Shown here piece by piece: positions 1-8,719 of a stretch of DNA of 64,000 nucleotides. The translations under genes were made by a program, and so were the position numbers. The DNA is from Embleya sp051903075. GTDB lineage: Bacteria; Actinomycetota; Actinomycetes; Streptomycetales; Streptomycetaceae. Location: assembly GCF_051903075.1 (NCBI RefSeq), contig NZ_CP182422.1, positions 3,472,001 through 3,536,000 of the forward strand. The letters are read 5' to 3'. Every line of letters starts with the position of its first letter. Within the stretch, counting starts at the first letter, position 1. Under the pieces are notes generated by a model. It was not told the DNA's origin, did not search any database, and saw only the letters and a program-made list of their open reading frames with translations.

Positions 1-117
1 GCCGACGCCGGCGCGGCGCACGATCAGGTCCAGCGGCGCGTCCGGTCCACGCTCCAGGAAGACGTCGCGCGCCGCATCGAGGATCCGTCGTCTGCTGCGT
101 GCCGCGTCCGCCCGCAT
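1..117 (-). CDS. TetR-family regulator, N-terminal fragment (runs off the window)
   Basis: Reading the minus strand from the ATG at 117 gives 39 uninterrupted codons to base 1. The sequence begins MRADAARSRRRILDAARDVF and continues LERGPDAPLDLIVRRAGVG. The spacing of RILDAA, the Phe and the start of the helix-turn-helix (LIVRRAGVG) is the standard TetR DNA-binding domain. Ligand domain and stop lie outside the window, so the controlled pathway cannot be told. A 6-bp inverted repeat lies about 30 bp upstream and could be its own operator. The gene is divergent from the surface-protein gene at 432. Confidence 0.8.
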   Translation of the reverse strand, partial: MRADAARSRRRILDAARDVFLERGPDAPLDLIVRRAGVG

Positions 118-431
118 GGCGCACCGTCCTCGACTGTCGAGAGCTAATCGGAGACTTTATCTCCGTCTATGCTATCGGTTTTGAAACGGGAGAGCGGCAG
201 CCGGACCGGGCCCGCGGATCCCATGCGATTCCGGATTAGCCATTGCCGTCCGAATCGGATTCATTTGGGCACACCACGCCCGCGGCGACGGCGAAAAAAT
301 GGGTTCAACGTCAACTTCCCCTTGCCGTCATGTACTTGCCGAATCCCCTTTAGGCTTCGGCCAACAAACCGGGTCACGACCGATCCGTGGGGGGATCGCC
401 CGTCGGGCCCTTTGAGATGATGAGAGTAGGT
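118..431. other. Divergent intergenic region, no gene
   Basis: This 314-bp stretch separates the TetR fragment from the surface-protein gene. It holds the inverted repeat at 149-165. It is less GC-rich than its surroundings around 215-370 and has two CTTGCCG direct repeats 16 bp apart near 323-345, which could be promoter elements for the rightward gene. I found no convincing -10/-35 pair and no open reading frame with a ribosome binding site. Confidence 0.4.
149..165. promoter_or_regulatory. Inverted repeat, candidate TetR operator
   Basis: CGGAGA (149-154), spacer CTTTA, TCTCCG (160-165): a perfect 6-bp inverted repeat of 17 bp in total. It lies 32 bp before the start codon of the TetR gene and about 270 bp before the divergent surface-protein gene. 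TetR regulators commonly bind such palindromes in their own promoters; the assignment is by position only. Confidence 0.5.
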
Positions 432-3173
432 ATGACACCTTCAAGTGAACGGACGCACGGCGCCGCGCAGGGAGGGCGCCGACTGCGATCGGCGTTACGC
501 GCGCCCCGCTCCATAGGGGGCCTCGCGGCACTCGCCGTCGGATTCGGCGGTTTGGCTCTGGCGGCGTCGCCGGCGTATCCGGCGACGGAGGACGGCTCCG
601 TGACCGTCCGCGTCGTGCGGGCCGTGGACACCACCGGGGTATGGAGTCCCGCCCTGGAACCGGGCATGGGCGGCGTCACGGTGACGCTCACCAACGACGA
701 CGGCGCCAAGGTCACCGGGGTGACGACCGCCGACGGCACGGTCAAGCTGGCGCCCGGTACGGCTCGGACGCCTTCGGGCAAGTATCGGATTCAGGTGGTG
801 AATCCGAAGCCGGGTGTGCTGTTCCCGGCGTTCGCGTCGCGGAAGGGCTTGGGCGGCGGACCGAACGAGCTGAGCAGCAACGAGGAGTTCGTCGACCTCG
901 GCAACGGCAAGGATGTGGCGTACACGACGGGGCTGTGGAGCCCCGGCGACTACTGCCAGAAGAACGCGCCGCTGGCCACCGCTTGCCAGCCCGCGACGAA
1001 CGAGCCGGCGTCCGCGCGGACGCTGGTGACGTTCCCGTACAACGCGCGCGGCACGAACACCAACGTGACGGACCTGTCCACCAACGCCGCGACGGGCAAC
1101 CTGTACGGCATCGGCTGGAGCAAGCCCGGCAAGCGGCTGTTCAGTTCGGCGCTGGCCAAGCGCGACACGGTGTACGGCCCCGGCGGCGCCGGCGGCATCT
1201 ACGTCACCGACGTCGCCACGAAGAAGACGTCGCTGTTCACCACCGTCCCGGACGCCGGCACCTCGGCACACGGCGTGGGCACCAGCGACAACGCCTTCCT
1301 CGCCGCACCCGGCAAGGAGGGCCTGGGCGACCTGGAGGTTTCCGACGACGGCCGCGACCTGTTCGTGGTCAACCTCGAAAACCGCAAGCTGTACCGCTAC
1401 GACGCCACTGCGGCGACCGCGACGGCGCCGGCCGCCTCGTACGCCATCCCGGACCCGGGCTGTCCCGCGCCGGGCGACTGGCGGCCGTTCGGTCTGGGAC
1501 TGCAGGATGGCGTCGGATACCTCGGCGGCGTCTGCTCGGGCGAGTCGACCGGGAAGCTCTCGGACATGCGCGCCGTGGTCCTGGCCTTCGACCCGGCGAC
1601 GGGTGCCTTCGGCAAGCAGGTGCTGAACCAGCCGCTGGACTACCCGCGCAAGGCCACGCTCGGCGGGACCTGCCCGGGGGCCGCCTGGTTCCCGTGGACG
1701 GACACGTTCCCGGCGCAGCAGAACGGGCAGACGTGCGCCGGCGCCATGGCCAACCCCGAACCCGAGTTGGCCGACATCGCGTTCGAGACCGACGGCTCGA
1801 TGCTGCTGGCCTTCCGGGACCGGTTCACCGACCGGACGACGGCGTACGCCCGGCCCGGAGAGCCCACGACCACCATCGCGATGGTGGCCGGCGGCGACCT
1901 GAACAAGGCGTGCCTGTCCGAGGGCAAGTACGTCATGGACACGAACCTCGGCTGTGGCAAGACGCCGCGGGGCACCAGGTTCTTCGACGTGAACACCATG
2001 GGCGGCGGCCACCCGAACGCCGCCTACGCCGGCCTCGCGCTGTCGAAGGTGGAGGAGTTCGTCGCGACCGCCGGTGTCGACCCCATCGACACGCCGTGGA
2101 GCGCCGGCACGATGTTCACCAAGCGCGACGGGACGCGGCAGCCCGCCGCGGGCCTGCGCTTGAACACCGAGGGCAACGCCTCCTTCGGCAAGGGCGCCTC
2201 GATGGGCGACCTGGAAGTGCTCTGCGACCAGGCACCGCTCCAGATCGGCAACCGGGTCTGGTACGACCCGGAGCGCAAGGGTGTCCAGGGCCCGAGCCAG
2301 CGTCCGGTTCCCGGCGCCACCGTCAACCTCTACGACGAGTCCGGCAAGGTGGTCGGGACGACGAAGACGTCGGCGCGTGGTGAGTACTACTTCGACGACT
2401 CGAACGTGACCGGTGGTCTGAAGCCGAAGACCAAGTACACGATCCGGCTCGACAACCCGGCCGACTACGCGGCGAACGGGCCGCTGTACCAGTGGGTGCC
2501 GACCGAAGAGGGTGTCGGCGACAACCGCTTCGTGGACTCCAAGGGCAAGGTCCCGGCCGGCGGAAAGTATCCGGAACGGGCGCTGACCACCGGCGGACCG
2601 GGCGAGAACGACCACACGTACGACTTCGGATTCCGCCAACAGGAGGGCGCGGTGCGCCTGGTCAAACACGACCAGGACGGCAAGACGCTGGCCGGGGCGA
2701 AGTTCGAGTTGTGGCGGGAGACGAACGGGACCGAGGGCTTGCAGTCCGACGGAACCACTCCCGATACGAAGGTCGGCGAGCCCTGTACGACCGGGACGGA
2801 CGGCATCTGCAAGCGCGACGTGCTGCCCGGTACGTACTTCTGGAAGGAGATCAGCCCTCCCGAGGGCTATGCCCCTCCGGAGAAGCCGGTGCTCGGCCCG
2901 CTCGTGCTGAACGCGCAGAACCTGGACGCCGGAGTCGAGGTGACGGCGGTCAACAAGCTGCTGCCGCCGACCACGCCTCCGCCGACGACGAGCGCGCCGA
3001 CGACATCCGCTCCGTCCACGTCGGGCGGAAACCACGGTGGTTCGTCGGGGCCGCTGGCTCGGACGGGTCTGGGCGGGAACCTGCCACTGGTCTTCGGCGT
3101 CTCGGCGGCGATGATCGCGTTGGGTGGCGGGGCGCTGGTGTTGTTCCGTAGGCGCGGAGTGCGGCAGCAGTAA
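432..3173 (+). CDS. Sortase-anchored surface protein with SdrD-B/SpaA-like domains (LAXTG signal)
   Basis: Predicted cell-wall-anchored protein of 913 aa. An N-terminal signal peptide (IGGLAALAVGFGGLALAASP, then AYPA) is followed by a Cna-B-like segment, a long central region with repeat-like GNLYGIGW and GIYVTDV stretches suggesting a beta-propeller, an SdrD-B-like domain near residues 620-735 (IGNRVWYD, GEYYFDD) and a SpaA/prealbumin-like domain (VRLVKHDQDGKTLAGAKFEL ... YFWKEISPPEGY). A Thr/Pro/Ser spacer leads to LARTG, a hydrophobic helix and an RRRG tail. This is a sorting signal of the LAXTG type used by Streptomyces class E sortases. The ATG at 432 is chosen because GAGAGTAGG precedes it; ATGs at 417 and 420 and a GTG at 387 are in frame. 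Ligand and role are unknown. Confidence 0.82.
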   Translation: MTPSSERTHGAAQGGRRLRSALRAPRSIGGLAALAVGFGGLALAASPAYPATEDGSVTVRVVRAVDTTGVWSPALEPGMGGVTVTLTNDDGAKVTGVTTADGTVKLAPGTARTPSGKYRIQVVNPKPGVLFPAFASRKGLGGGPNELSSNEEFVDLGNGKDVAYTTGLWSPGDYCQKNAPLATACQPATNEPASARTLVTFPYNARGTNTNVTDLSTNAATGNLYGIGWSKPGKRLFSSALAKRDTVYGPGGAGGIYVTDVATKKTSLFTTVPDAGTSAHGVGTSDNAFLAAPGKEGLGDLEVSDDGRDLFVVNLENRKLYRYDATAATATAPAASYAIPDPGCPAPGDWRPFGLGLQDGVGYLGGVCSGESTGKLSDMRAVVLAFDPATGAFGKQVLNQPLDYPRKATLGGTCPGAAWFPWTDTFPAQQNGQTCAGAMANPEPELADIAFETDGSMLLAFRDRFTDRTTAYARPGEPTTTIAMVAGGDLNKACLSEGKYVMDTNLGCGKTPRGTRFFDVNTMGGGHPNAAYAGLALSKVEEFVATAGVDPIDTPWSAGTMFTKRDGTRQPAAGLRLNTEGNASFGKGASMGDLEVLCDQAPLQIGNRVWYDPERKGVQGPSQRPVPGATVNLYDESGKVVGTTKTSARGEYYFDDSNVTGGLKPKTKYTIRLDNPADYAANGPLYQWVPTEEGVGDNRFVDSKGKVPAGGKYPERALTTGGPGENDHTYDFGFRQQEGAVRLVKHDQDGKTLAGAKFELWRETNGTEGLQSDGTTPDTKVGEPCTTGTDGICKRDVLPGTYFWKEISPPEGYAPPEKPVLGPLVLNAQNLDAGVEVTAVNKLLPPTTPPPTTSAPTTSAPSTSGGNHGGSSGPLARTGLGGNLPLVFGVSAAMIALGGGALVLFRRRGVRQQ

Positions 3174-3307
3174 CTCCGGGGTCGGCGGGCGGGGTTCGAT
3201 ACCGCGCGCCGATCGCCCGGCGGGCGGGCGGTGGCTGACGGCCGCCGGCGGCCGGCGGCCGGCGGCCGACTGCCTGCCGCCGACTGCCGGCTGCCGAAAG
3301 AGATGGA

Positions 3308-3348
3308 ACGGGCGGGTCCGCGGGCCGATGGTCCGCCGGCCCGCCCGT
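3308..3348 (+). terminator. Hairpin after the surface-protein gene
   Basis: ACGGGCGGG (3308-3316) pairs with CCCGCCCGT (3340-3348). The T-run is weak, as is common for actinomycete terminators. It lies 135 bp after the stop codon, with a low-complexity run of CGGCGGC units (about 3237-3290) in between. Confidence 0.55.
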
Positions 3349-3378
3349 GTGTTGATCGACGTGAGAGAAGGCATCCGC

Positions 3379-4179
3379 ATGGTCCGGAAGAAGACCGGCG
3401 ACCGCGCGCCGCGTCGGCGGCGGCTCTGGATCACGGCCCTGGTGGCGGTCGCGCTGTGCGGAAGCACGGCCGGCGGGCTGGCCGTACACCGGGCACTCTC
3501 CGACGACGGCGCCCCGGACCGGGCGGTGACCATCGACGAGGCGGGCCGCCTGGCGCTGTCGCGGCTGACGTTGTACCAGGCCAGTCCGGTCGCGGTGACG
3601 CTCACCGCCGCCGAAGGGGGCGGCGTCACGATCCGGGTCGAGGCGGTCGTGGACTACCGCAACCACCGGGCCGTGGGCGGCTATCAGGTCACCGGAGCCG
3701 CCGGCTCACTCGACCGCGGCCTGATCGTGTGGGACGGCGCCGGATTGGGACTGGCGCCGGTGCCGGCGGGCGTCGACGGCCCGCCGTGGCAGCAGGCCGA
3801 GCACATCCCCCGTTCCGGCTGGTCGTCGCGCGCCTTCACCGCGGACCCGCTGGACTCCGGGCTGCGGCTGCTGATCCAACTCGGCGCGGACCGGCCCGAC
3901 AACCCGATGCTGCTCGCCCAGTCGGGGGCACGCCGGCTGGGCCGCGACCGCATCCAGGGCCGGACCTACGACAGGTTCTCCGGTCCGCGTGCCCAGGACG
4001 CCGCGCGCGGTGGGGCGCCCACCGGCGAGTTGTCGCCGCTGACCTACTGGGTCGACGGTGACGGCGGCCTGCGCCGGGTAACGATGCGCATGCCGGGTCT
4101 GGGCACCCCGACGACCGTCGAGATCGGCGGACGCGACGACAGGGTACGCATGCCCGAGGCGCCGTGGATCGCGGGCTGA
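3379..4179 (+). CDS. Membrane-anchored extracellular protein of unknown function
   Basis: 266 aa. It starts MVRKKTGDRAPRRRR, then a single hydrophobic segment (LWITALVAVALCGSTAGGLA), then a soluble domain, so it should be an N-in signal-anchored protein facing outward. The soluble part has alternating beta-strand-like segments (VTIRVEAVVDYRNHRAVGGY, TYWVDGDGGLRRVTMRMPG), the last reminiscent of the LppX/LolA-like lipid-carrier folds of actinomycete envelope proteins; this is only a resemblance. I do not recognise a family. The start is set by GAGAGAAGG about 8 nt before the ATG. It follows the surface protein in the same direction and may share its role. Confidence 0.6.
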   Translation: MVRKKTGDRAPRRRRLWITALVAVALCGSTAGGLAVHRALSDDGAPDRAVTIDEAGRLALSRLTLYQASPVAVTLTAAEGGGVTIRVEAVVDYRNHRAVGGYQVTGAAGSLDRGLIVWDGAGLGLAPVPAGVDGPPWQQAEHIPRSGWSSRAFTADPLDSGLRLLIQLGADRPDNPMLLAQSGARRLGRDRIQGRTYDRFSGPRAQDAARGGAPTGELSPLTYWVDGDGGLRRVTMRMPGLGTPTTVEIGGRDDRVRMPEAPWIAG

Positions 4180-4204
4180 CCCCGCCGCGTCGACGGCGGC
4201 GGGG
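4180..4204. terminator. Bidirectional hairpin between convergent genes
   Basis: CCCCGCCG (4180-4187) pairs with CGGCGGGG (4197-4204) across a 9-nt loop. It lies directly between the stops of the rightward gene at 3379 and the leftward beta-helix lipoprotein gene. Confidence 0.6.
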
Positions 4205-4207
4205 CGC

Positions 4208-5515
4208 TCAGCGCGGTTGCGGCATCGCGGCGGCGTCGGTCGGCAGGGCGTAGCGCTCGGGGTCGACCACCCCGGGCAGGTCCGTCGCCGGCCGGCCGGG
4301 CACCGTCGGGTCGGGCATCGAGGGCTGCGCGGGCGGGGCGGGCACGGCGTGGAACGCGAGGCCGGGCGGCGGTTGCACGGCGACGGCCCGACCCGCCGGG
4401 ACGGCCCGGCGCGCGGTGACGCCGCACCCGGCGAGGTCCTCCAGGCCGCTCGGGCTCTGTGTCGCGGGCGAGTTGCCGGTGAAGCAGTTGCCGGGGTCGG
4501 CCGAGGCCGTCACCAGGTCGGCGCCGTTGTCCGTGACGCGGTTGCCCTCGACGCGGTTGCCGACGGCCGGATGCCCCGCGGGGTCGGTGACGAGGACCCC
4601 GGCCGCGCGGTTGCCCCGGATGAGGTTGCGCGCGACGCGGTTCTCCTGGCCGCCGCCGATCCCGATGCCGATCCCGAAGCCTCCGTCGGCCTGTTCGGGC
4701 GTGTCCGAGGCGTTGTTGTCGGTGATCACGTTGCCGGCGATCACCGCGCCGTGCTGCGGCGCGAGCGCCTCCAGGTCGTTGGAGTTCACCGTGACTCCGA
4801 CACGGTTGCCGACGACCCGATTGCCGAGCACCGACAAGCCCTCCGAGGCGTTGGTGATCTCGACGCCGACCGCATTGCGCTCCACCGTGTTGCCGCGTAC
4901 CAGCGTGTCGCACGGCTTGCACTGGCCGACGTAGATGCCGGAATCGGCCTGCCCGGACGCGTAGGAGTCCTCGATGACACCACCCCGCGCGTCGAAGGCG
5001 TAGATGCCGTAGAGCCCGTTGTTGTACGCCGTCACGTGGCCGGCCCGGAAACCCTGAAGCATCGGGAAGCGGGCGGTGTCCAGCGGGTTGTACGCCGAGC
5101 CGCCGGCGCCCCGCCCCTGCAGTCGCTCGTCGGTGACGCCGGTGAACAGGACGCCGTTGGCGAGGTAGCCGCGGACGGTGAGGTTCTCCACCACCGAGCC
5201 CGCGCCGGTGACGGTGATGCCGTTGGCGAGCCGCACACCGCCGTCGAAGACCACGGCGTTGCGATCCGTACCGCGCAACACCAGGCGCGGCACGGCGACC
5301 CGCACACTCTCCCGGTACACGCCGGGGCCGACCAGCACCGTGTCGCCCGCACGCGCGACGTCCACCGCCTTCTGCACCGTGCGGAAGTCCTGCGGCACCC
5401 GCAGTACGTTCCCGGCGGGGTGCTTCCCGGCGGACGGTTCGGCGTCGGTCGACGACGAGCAGGCCGCGACCGTCGGCGCGAGACAGACGAGCGCCAGCGA
5501 CAGGTGGCGCAGCAT
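4208..5515 (-). CDS. Right-handed parallel beta-helix lipoprotein (NosD/pectate-lyase-like fold)
   Basis: 435 aa with a lipoprotein signal peptide MLRHLSLALVCLAPTVAAC (lipobox VAAC, Cys19). The body has many parallel beta-helix rungs: GDTVLVGPGVYRESV at the entry, then repeated GxxxGNxVxxN-type turns (VRGNTVERNAVGVEI, VLGNRVVGNRVGVTV, VARNLIRGNRAAGVLV). This is the NosD/right-handed beta-helix fold, typical of exported polysaccharide-binding or polysaccharide-cleaving proteins. A Cys pair (CKPCD) sits mid-domain, and the C-terminal 80 residues are Pro/Ala-rich. No specific catalytic residues could be assigned. An upstream in-frame ATG at 5614 would overlap the divergent peroxidase start and is less likely. 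Confidence 0.72.
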   Translation of the reverse strand: MLRHLSLALVCLAPTVAACSSSTDAEPSAGKHPAGNVLRVPQDFRTVQKAVDVARAGDTVLVGPGVYRESVRVAVPRLVLRGTDRNAVVFDGGVRLANGITVTGAGSVVENLTVRGYLANGVLFTGVTDERLQGRGAGGSAYNPLDTARFPMLQGFRAGHVTAYNNGLYGIYAFDARGGVIEDSYASGQADSGIYVGQCKPCDTLVRGNTVERNAVGVEITNASEGLSVLGNRVVGNRVGVTVNSNDLEALAPQHGAVIAGNVITDNNASDTPEQADGGFGIGIGIGGGQENRVARNLIRGNRAAGVLVTDPAGHPAVGNRVEGNRVTDNGADLVTASADPGNCFTGNSPATQSPSGLEDLAGCGVTARRAVPAGRAVAVQPPPGLAFHAVPAPPAQPSMPDPTVPGRPATDLPGVVDPERYALPTDAAAMPQPR

Positions 5516-5612
5516 CGACGCCCGCGTCCGAGTCTGCGTCCGAGTCCGAGTCCGAAGGACGACAGGTCGGGACGTCCGTGGACGTAACGAGCGTTGCGGA
5601 GGCAGGAGTTGC

Positions 5613-6839
5613 ATGACAGGTGTTCTATCGTCTGCAATGTCGCCCATGCATACCGACCCGGAAAATCGACAGGAGCAGGCGCGTCCTGCCACATCCGGTT
5701 TGGGACGCAGAGCCCTGCTCGCGACCGGAGCGGCACTGGCCGCGGCGGTCGGCGCGGCGGCGGAACCACAGGCGAGCCGACCACAGCGCCGCAACACCGC
5801 GTCCGATGCGCCGCCGGCCGCGATCCCCTTCCACGGCCTGCGCCAAGCCGGTGTGACGGGGCCCCAGTTACCCACCACCCACATACTGTCCTTCGACATC
5901 CCGCCGACCACGGCCGGCGCGGACCGCGAGACGCTCCGCAACATCCTCACCGCACTGACCCACACCCTGTCCGGCGCGGCCGCCGGCACACTGCCCGACC
6001 CGCGCCTGCACACCGGAGAGCCGACCCGCCTCGCCTGCGTCGTCGGCGTCGGCGTCGGCCTCGCGACCCGCCTCGCCCTGAATGTGCCCGCCGAACTGGC
6101 CGACGTGCCCGCCTTCCCCGGCGACCGCCTGGACCCGGCCCGCAGCAACGGCGACATACTGCTCCAACTCTGCGCCGCCGACCGCTGGACGCTCACCATC
6201 GTCGCCGAACTGGCCACCGCCGCCGCGCAGTCCGCCGGCGCCGTCCCCCGCTGGACCCAATCCGGCTTCCTGCCCCACACCCCACCGGGCATCACGCCGC
6301 GCAACCTCTTCGGCCTCAAGGACGGCACCGCCAACCCCGACGACCCGACCGCCGGCCGCTGGGTCTGGGGCCCACCGGGAGCCCACGAACACGCGACCAC
6401 CCTGGTGTTCCGCAAAATCCACATGGACGTAGCCGGCTTCGCGGCCATCCCCCAAGACCACCAAAACAAAATGATCGGCCGCAGAGCCACCGACGGCGTC
6501 CCCTTGACCGGCACCACCGAACACGACGACCCGGACATCTACGCCAAGCACCCGGACGGCTCCTACGTCATCCCGGCCACGGCCCACGTCCGCCTCACCA
6601 GCCCCCGCCTCGACGCCGGCGCCCGCATGCTCCGCCGCAGCTACAACTACGACGACGCCCCCACCGACAGGGGCCTCCTGTTCTGCGCCTACATGCGCGA
6701 CCCAGGCCTATTCACCCGAGTCCAATCCCGCTTGGCAGCCCGAGACGCCCTCAACCCCTTCCTCGAACACCGAGCCTCCGCAGTCGCCTACATCCTCCCG
6801 GGCCCCCCACCAGGCGAACCCCTCGGCAACCACCTCTGA
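5613..6839 (+). CDS. Dyp-type heme peroxidase, Tat-exported (EfeB/DyP)
   Basis: 408 aa. The family uses heme and H2O2 to oxidise bulky substrates, and EfeB members serve iron or heme handling in the envelope. A twin-arginine signal (GRRALLATGAALAAAVGAAA, RR at 32-33) indicates Tat export. The DyP fingerprint GLKDGT (catalytic Asp about residue 237), the proximal heme His in AHVRLTSP (about 328) and the following RRSYNYDD Arg are all present. GGAGGCAGGAG ends 4 nt before the chosen ATG; ATGs at 5637 and 5646 are weaker alternatives. EfeU and EfeO partners are not in the window, so an Efe iron-uptake role is not supported here. The gene is divergent from the beta-helix lipoprotein. Confidence 0.85.
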   Translation: MTGVLSSAMSPMHTDPENRQEQARPATSGLGRRALLATGAALAAAVGAAAEPQASRPQRRNTASDAPPAAIPFHGLRQAGVTGPQLPTTHILSFDIPPTTAGADRETLRNILTALTHTLSGAAAGTLPDPRLHTGEPTRLACVVGVGVGLATRLALNVPAELADVPAFPGDRLDPARSNGDILLQLCAADRWTLTIVAELATAAAQSAGAVPRWTQSGFLPHTPPGITPRNLFGLKDGTANPDDPTAGRWVWGPPGAHEHATTLVFRKIHMDVAGFAAIPQDHQNKMIGRRATDGVPLTGTTEHDDPDIYAKHPDGSYVIPATAHVRLTSPRLDAGARMLRRSYNYDDAPTDRGLLFCAYMRDPGLFTRVQSRLAARDALNPFLEHRASAVAYILPGPPPGEPLGNHL

Positions 6840-6856
6840 CCCCGAGAAAAAACAAC

Positions 6857-6891
6857 AAGGCCCAGGTCAGAGTGCTACTGACCTGGGCCTT
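6857..6891 (+). terminator. Strong hairpin terminator after the DyP gene
   Basis: A perfect 14-bp stem: AAGGCCCAGGTCAG (6857-6870) and CTGACCTGGGCCTT (6878-6891), with a 7-nt loop. It ends a few bases before the 3' end of the oppositely oriented tRNA and may also stop the tRNA transcript. Confidence 0.8.
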
Positions 6892-6897
6892 CGGGGA

Positions 6898-6970
6898 GCC
6901 GCCTAAGGGAGTCGAACCCTTGACCTACGCATTACGAGTGCGTCGCTCTAGCCGACTGAGCTAAGGCGGC
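6898..6970 (-). tRNA. tRNA-Thr (anticodon CGT)
   Basis: 73 nt on the minus strand. The acceptor stem is GCCGCCT/AGGCGGC. The D arm is GCTC/GAGC, the anticodon arm ACGCA-CTCGTAA-TGCGT reads anticodon CGT (codon ACG), and the T arm is AAGGG-TTCGACT-CCCTT. All stems pair fully and no CCA is encoded. No integrase or duplicated 3' end is visible nearby, so nothing suggests use as an attachment site. Confidence 0.97.
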
Positions 6971-7050
6971 TTGTCATTCCACCTTGTGGTGGTGACAGGG
7001 AATGAGTGTACACACCCGTCGGGGTGGTCGACACGCGCGATTGGTGGGGG

Positions 7051-8604
7051 TCAGCGGCAGGTCTTGCCCTTGGGTGGGACGGTGGACTGGGTGAGGTAGT
7101 CGACGACCGTGCGGTCGACGCAGTCGCTGCCTCGGCCGAAGGCGGTGTGGCCGTCGCCGTCGTAGGTCAGGAGGTTGCCGGAGGCCAGTTGGCCGGCCAG
7201 GGACTGGGCCCAGGAGTACGGCGTGGCCGGGTCGCGGGTGGTGCCGACGACCAGGATCGGGGCGGCGCCCTCGGCGCGGATCGGGTGCGGTCGGCCGCTC
7301 GGCGGGACCGGCCAGGACGCGCAGGCCAGGCCCGCCCAGGCGAGGTTGCGGCCGAAGGTCGGCGACGCCGCCACGTACTCCGGCAGGTCGCGCTCGACGT
7401 CCTCCCGCGTCGTCGCCGCCGGCGGGGCGTCCAGGCAGTTCACCGCCGCGTTGGCGGACATCAGGTTGCTGTACCGGCCGTCCGCGCCCCGCTCGTAGTA
7501 CTGGTCGTTGAGGGCGAGCAGCCGCTGTCCGTCCCCGCGCAGCGCCGCGTCGAGCGCGCGCCGCAGGTCCGGCCACTGGTCCTTGGAGTAGAGCGGCGAC
7601 AGGATGCCCGTGGTCGCGATCGACTCGGTGACCCGTCGGGTCGCGTCGCCCGGGAGGGGGCGCGCGTCGAGCTGTTGCAGCAGACCGCGGATCTTGGCCA
7701 GCCCGGCCTCCCGGGTCGCGCCGAGAGAGCACGAGCCGCCGCCGACGCAGTCGTCCAGGAACGCCGCCAGCGCGGTCTCGAAGCCGCCGCCCTGCACCTT
7801 GTTGGCGGCCATCGCCGACTGGCTCGGGTCCATCGCGCCGTCCAGCACGAGACGGCCGACCCGCTTGGGGTACAGCTCGGCGTAGGTCGCGCCGAGGAAG
7901 GTGCCGTAGGACGCGCCCACGTAGTACAGCTTGGGGTCGCCGAGCGCGGCCCGCAGCAGATCCATGTCACGGGCCGCGTCGACCGTGCTCACATGGCCGA
8001 GCAGGTCCCCCGAGCGGTCCGCGCAGGCCCGGCCGTACGCCTTCTCACCGTCGATCCACGCCCGCTCCTCCGCGGGGGTGTCCGGCGTCGCGTCGAGCTG
8101 GGTGAAGGCGTCCATCCCGTTGTCGGCCAGGCAGTCGATCGCGGTGCTGCGACCGACGCCGCGCGGGTCGAAGCCGACGATGTCGAACCGTTTGCGCAGT
8201 TCGGCCGGGTACCGGGTGGCCGCGTACTGCGCGAAGTCCAGCCCGGAGCCGCCCGGACCGCCCGGGTTGAGCACCAGCGAGCCGATGCGGTTCGCCCCGG
8301 TCGCCGGCTTGCGCATCACCGCGATCCGGATCTTCGGCCCGTCCGGCTTGGCATGATCCAGCGGCACCTGGAGCGTGCCGCACTGGAACCCGCCGGTACA
8401 CGGGGTCCAGCCGATCGGCTCCACCGCCGCAGTCGGCGGCGCCGACTCGGTGCCCCCGCCGCCGCCCGAGTCACCGGTCGTCGGTGCCGTGGCGGTGTCC
8501 GCGACCCGGTCCGGCGACTTCGACGACGAACCCGACGAGCACCCCGCCACCAGGAGCAGACCGACTGCCGCGGCGGCGACCCTCGCGCACGAACCCCGCA
8601 TCAT
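7051..8604 (-). CDS. Tap-like lipoprotein alpha/beta hydrolase (tripeptidyl aminopeptidase family), copy 1
   Basis: 517 aa. Lipoprotein signal with lipobox VAGC (LLLVAGCSSG), so it should be anchored on the outer face of the membrane. Oxyanion segment LNPGGPGGSG, nucleophile motif GASYG, acid in GTTRDPATPY and the His in DGDGHTAFG give a complete Ser-Asp-His triad. The C-terminal Tap-like domain is typical of Streptomyces Tap/Slp peptidases, which trim N-terminal tripeptides or di/tripeptides from secreted proteins. GGAGGAG lies 7 nt before the ATG at 8604. A close paralogue lies immediately upstream on the same strand (8720-10354), evidence of tandem duplication. Confidence 0.83.
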   Translation of the reverse strand: MMRGSCARVAAAAVGLLLVAGCSSGSSSKSPDRVADTATAPTTGDSGGGGGTESAPPTAAVEPIGWTPCTGGFQCGTLQVPLDHAKPDGPKIRIAVMRKPATGANRIGSLVLNPGGPGGSGLDFAQYAATRYPAELRKRFDIVGFDPRGVGRSTAIDCLADNGMDAFTQLDATPDTPAEERAWIDGEKAYGRACADRSGDLLGHVSTVDAARDMDLLRAALGDPKLYYVGASYGTFLGATYAELYPKRVGRLVLDGAMDPSQSAMAANKVQGGGFETALAAFLDDCVGGGSCSLGATREAGLAKIRGLLQQLDARPLPGDATRRVTESIATTGILSPLYSKDQWPDLRRALDAALRGDGQRLLALNDQYYERGADGRYSNLMSANAAVNCLDAPPAATTREDVERDLPEYVAASPTFGRNLAWAGLACASWPVPPSGRPHPIRAEGAAPILVVGTTRDPATPYSWAQSLAGQLASGNLLTYDGDGHTAFGRGSDCVDRTVVDYLTQSTVPPKGKTCR

Positions 8605-8719
8605 GCGACCGCTCCTCCAGTAGCCCAGCCCGACCGTGCACCTCTGGGGAGGGTAACCACGCAGGCCGGCGATACTCCCCAACGACCCGACCACCCCTCG
8701 ACCCGACCGCCGACACCCC

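Noticed and set aside
3237..3300. CGGCGGC-rich run as a functional repeat
   Set aside because: It is a short imperfect low-complexity tract in an intergenic region; nothing but slippage is needed to explain it.
495..3629. Long open frames (about 1000 codons) on the strand opposite the surface-protein gene
   Set aside because: They mirror a real gene with signal peptide, recognised domains and sortase signal; the antisense product is Arg/Val/Gly-rich with no motif, as expected for GC-rich DNA.
4208..6538. A single 776-codon minus-strand gene
   Set aside because: Only the part from 5515 has a lipoprotein signal and beta-helix domain; the upstream part is antisense to the DyP peroxidase gene with its conserved motifs.
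6898..6970. tRNA-Thr as an integration (att) site
   Set aside because: No integrase, excisionase or duplicated tRNA 3' end occurs within the window on either side.
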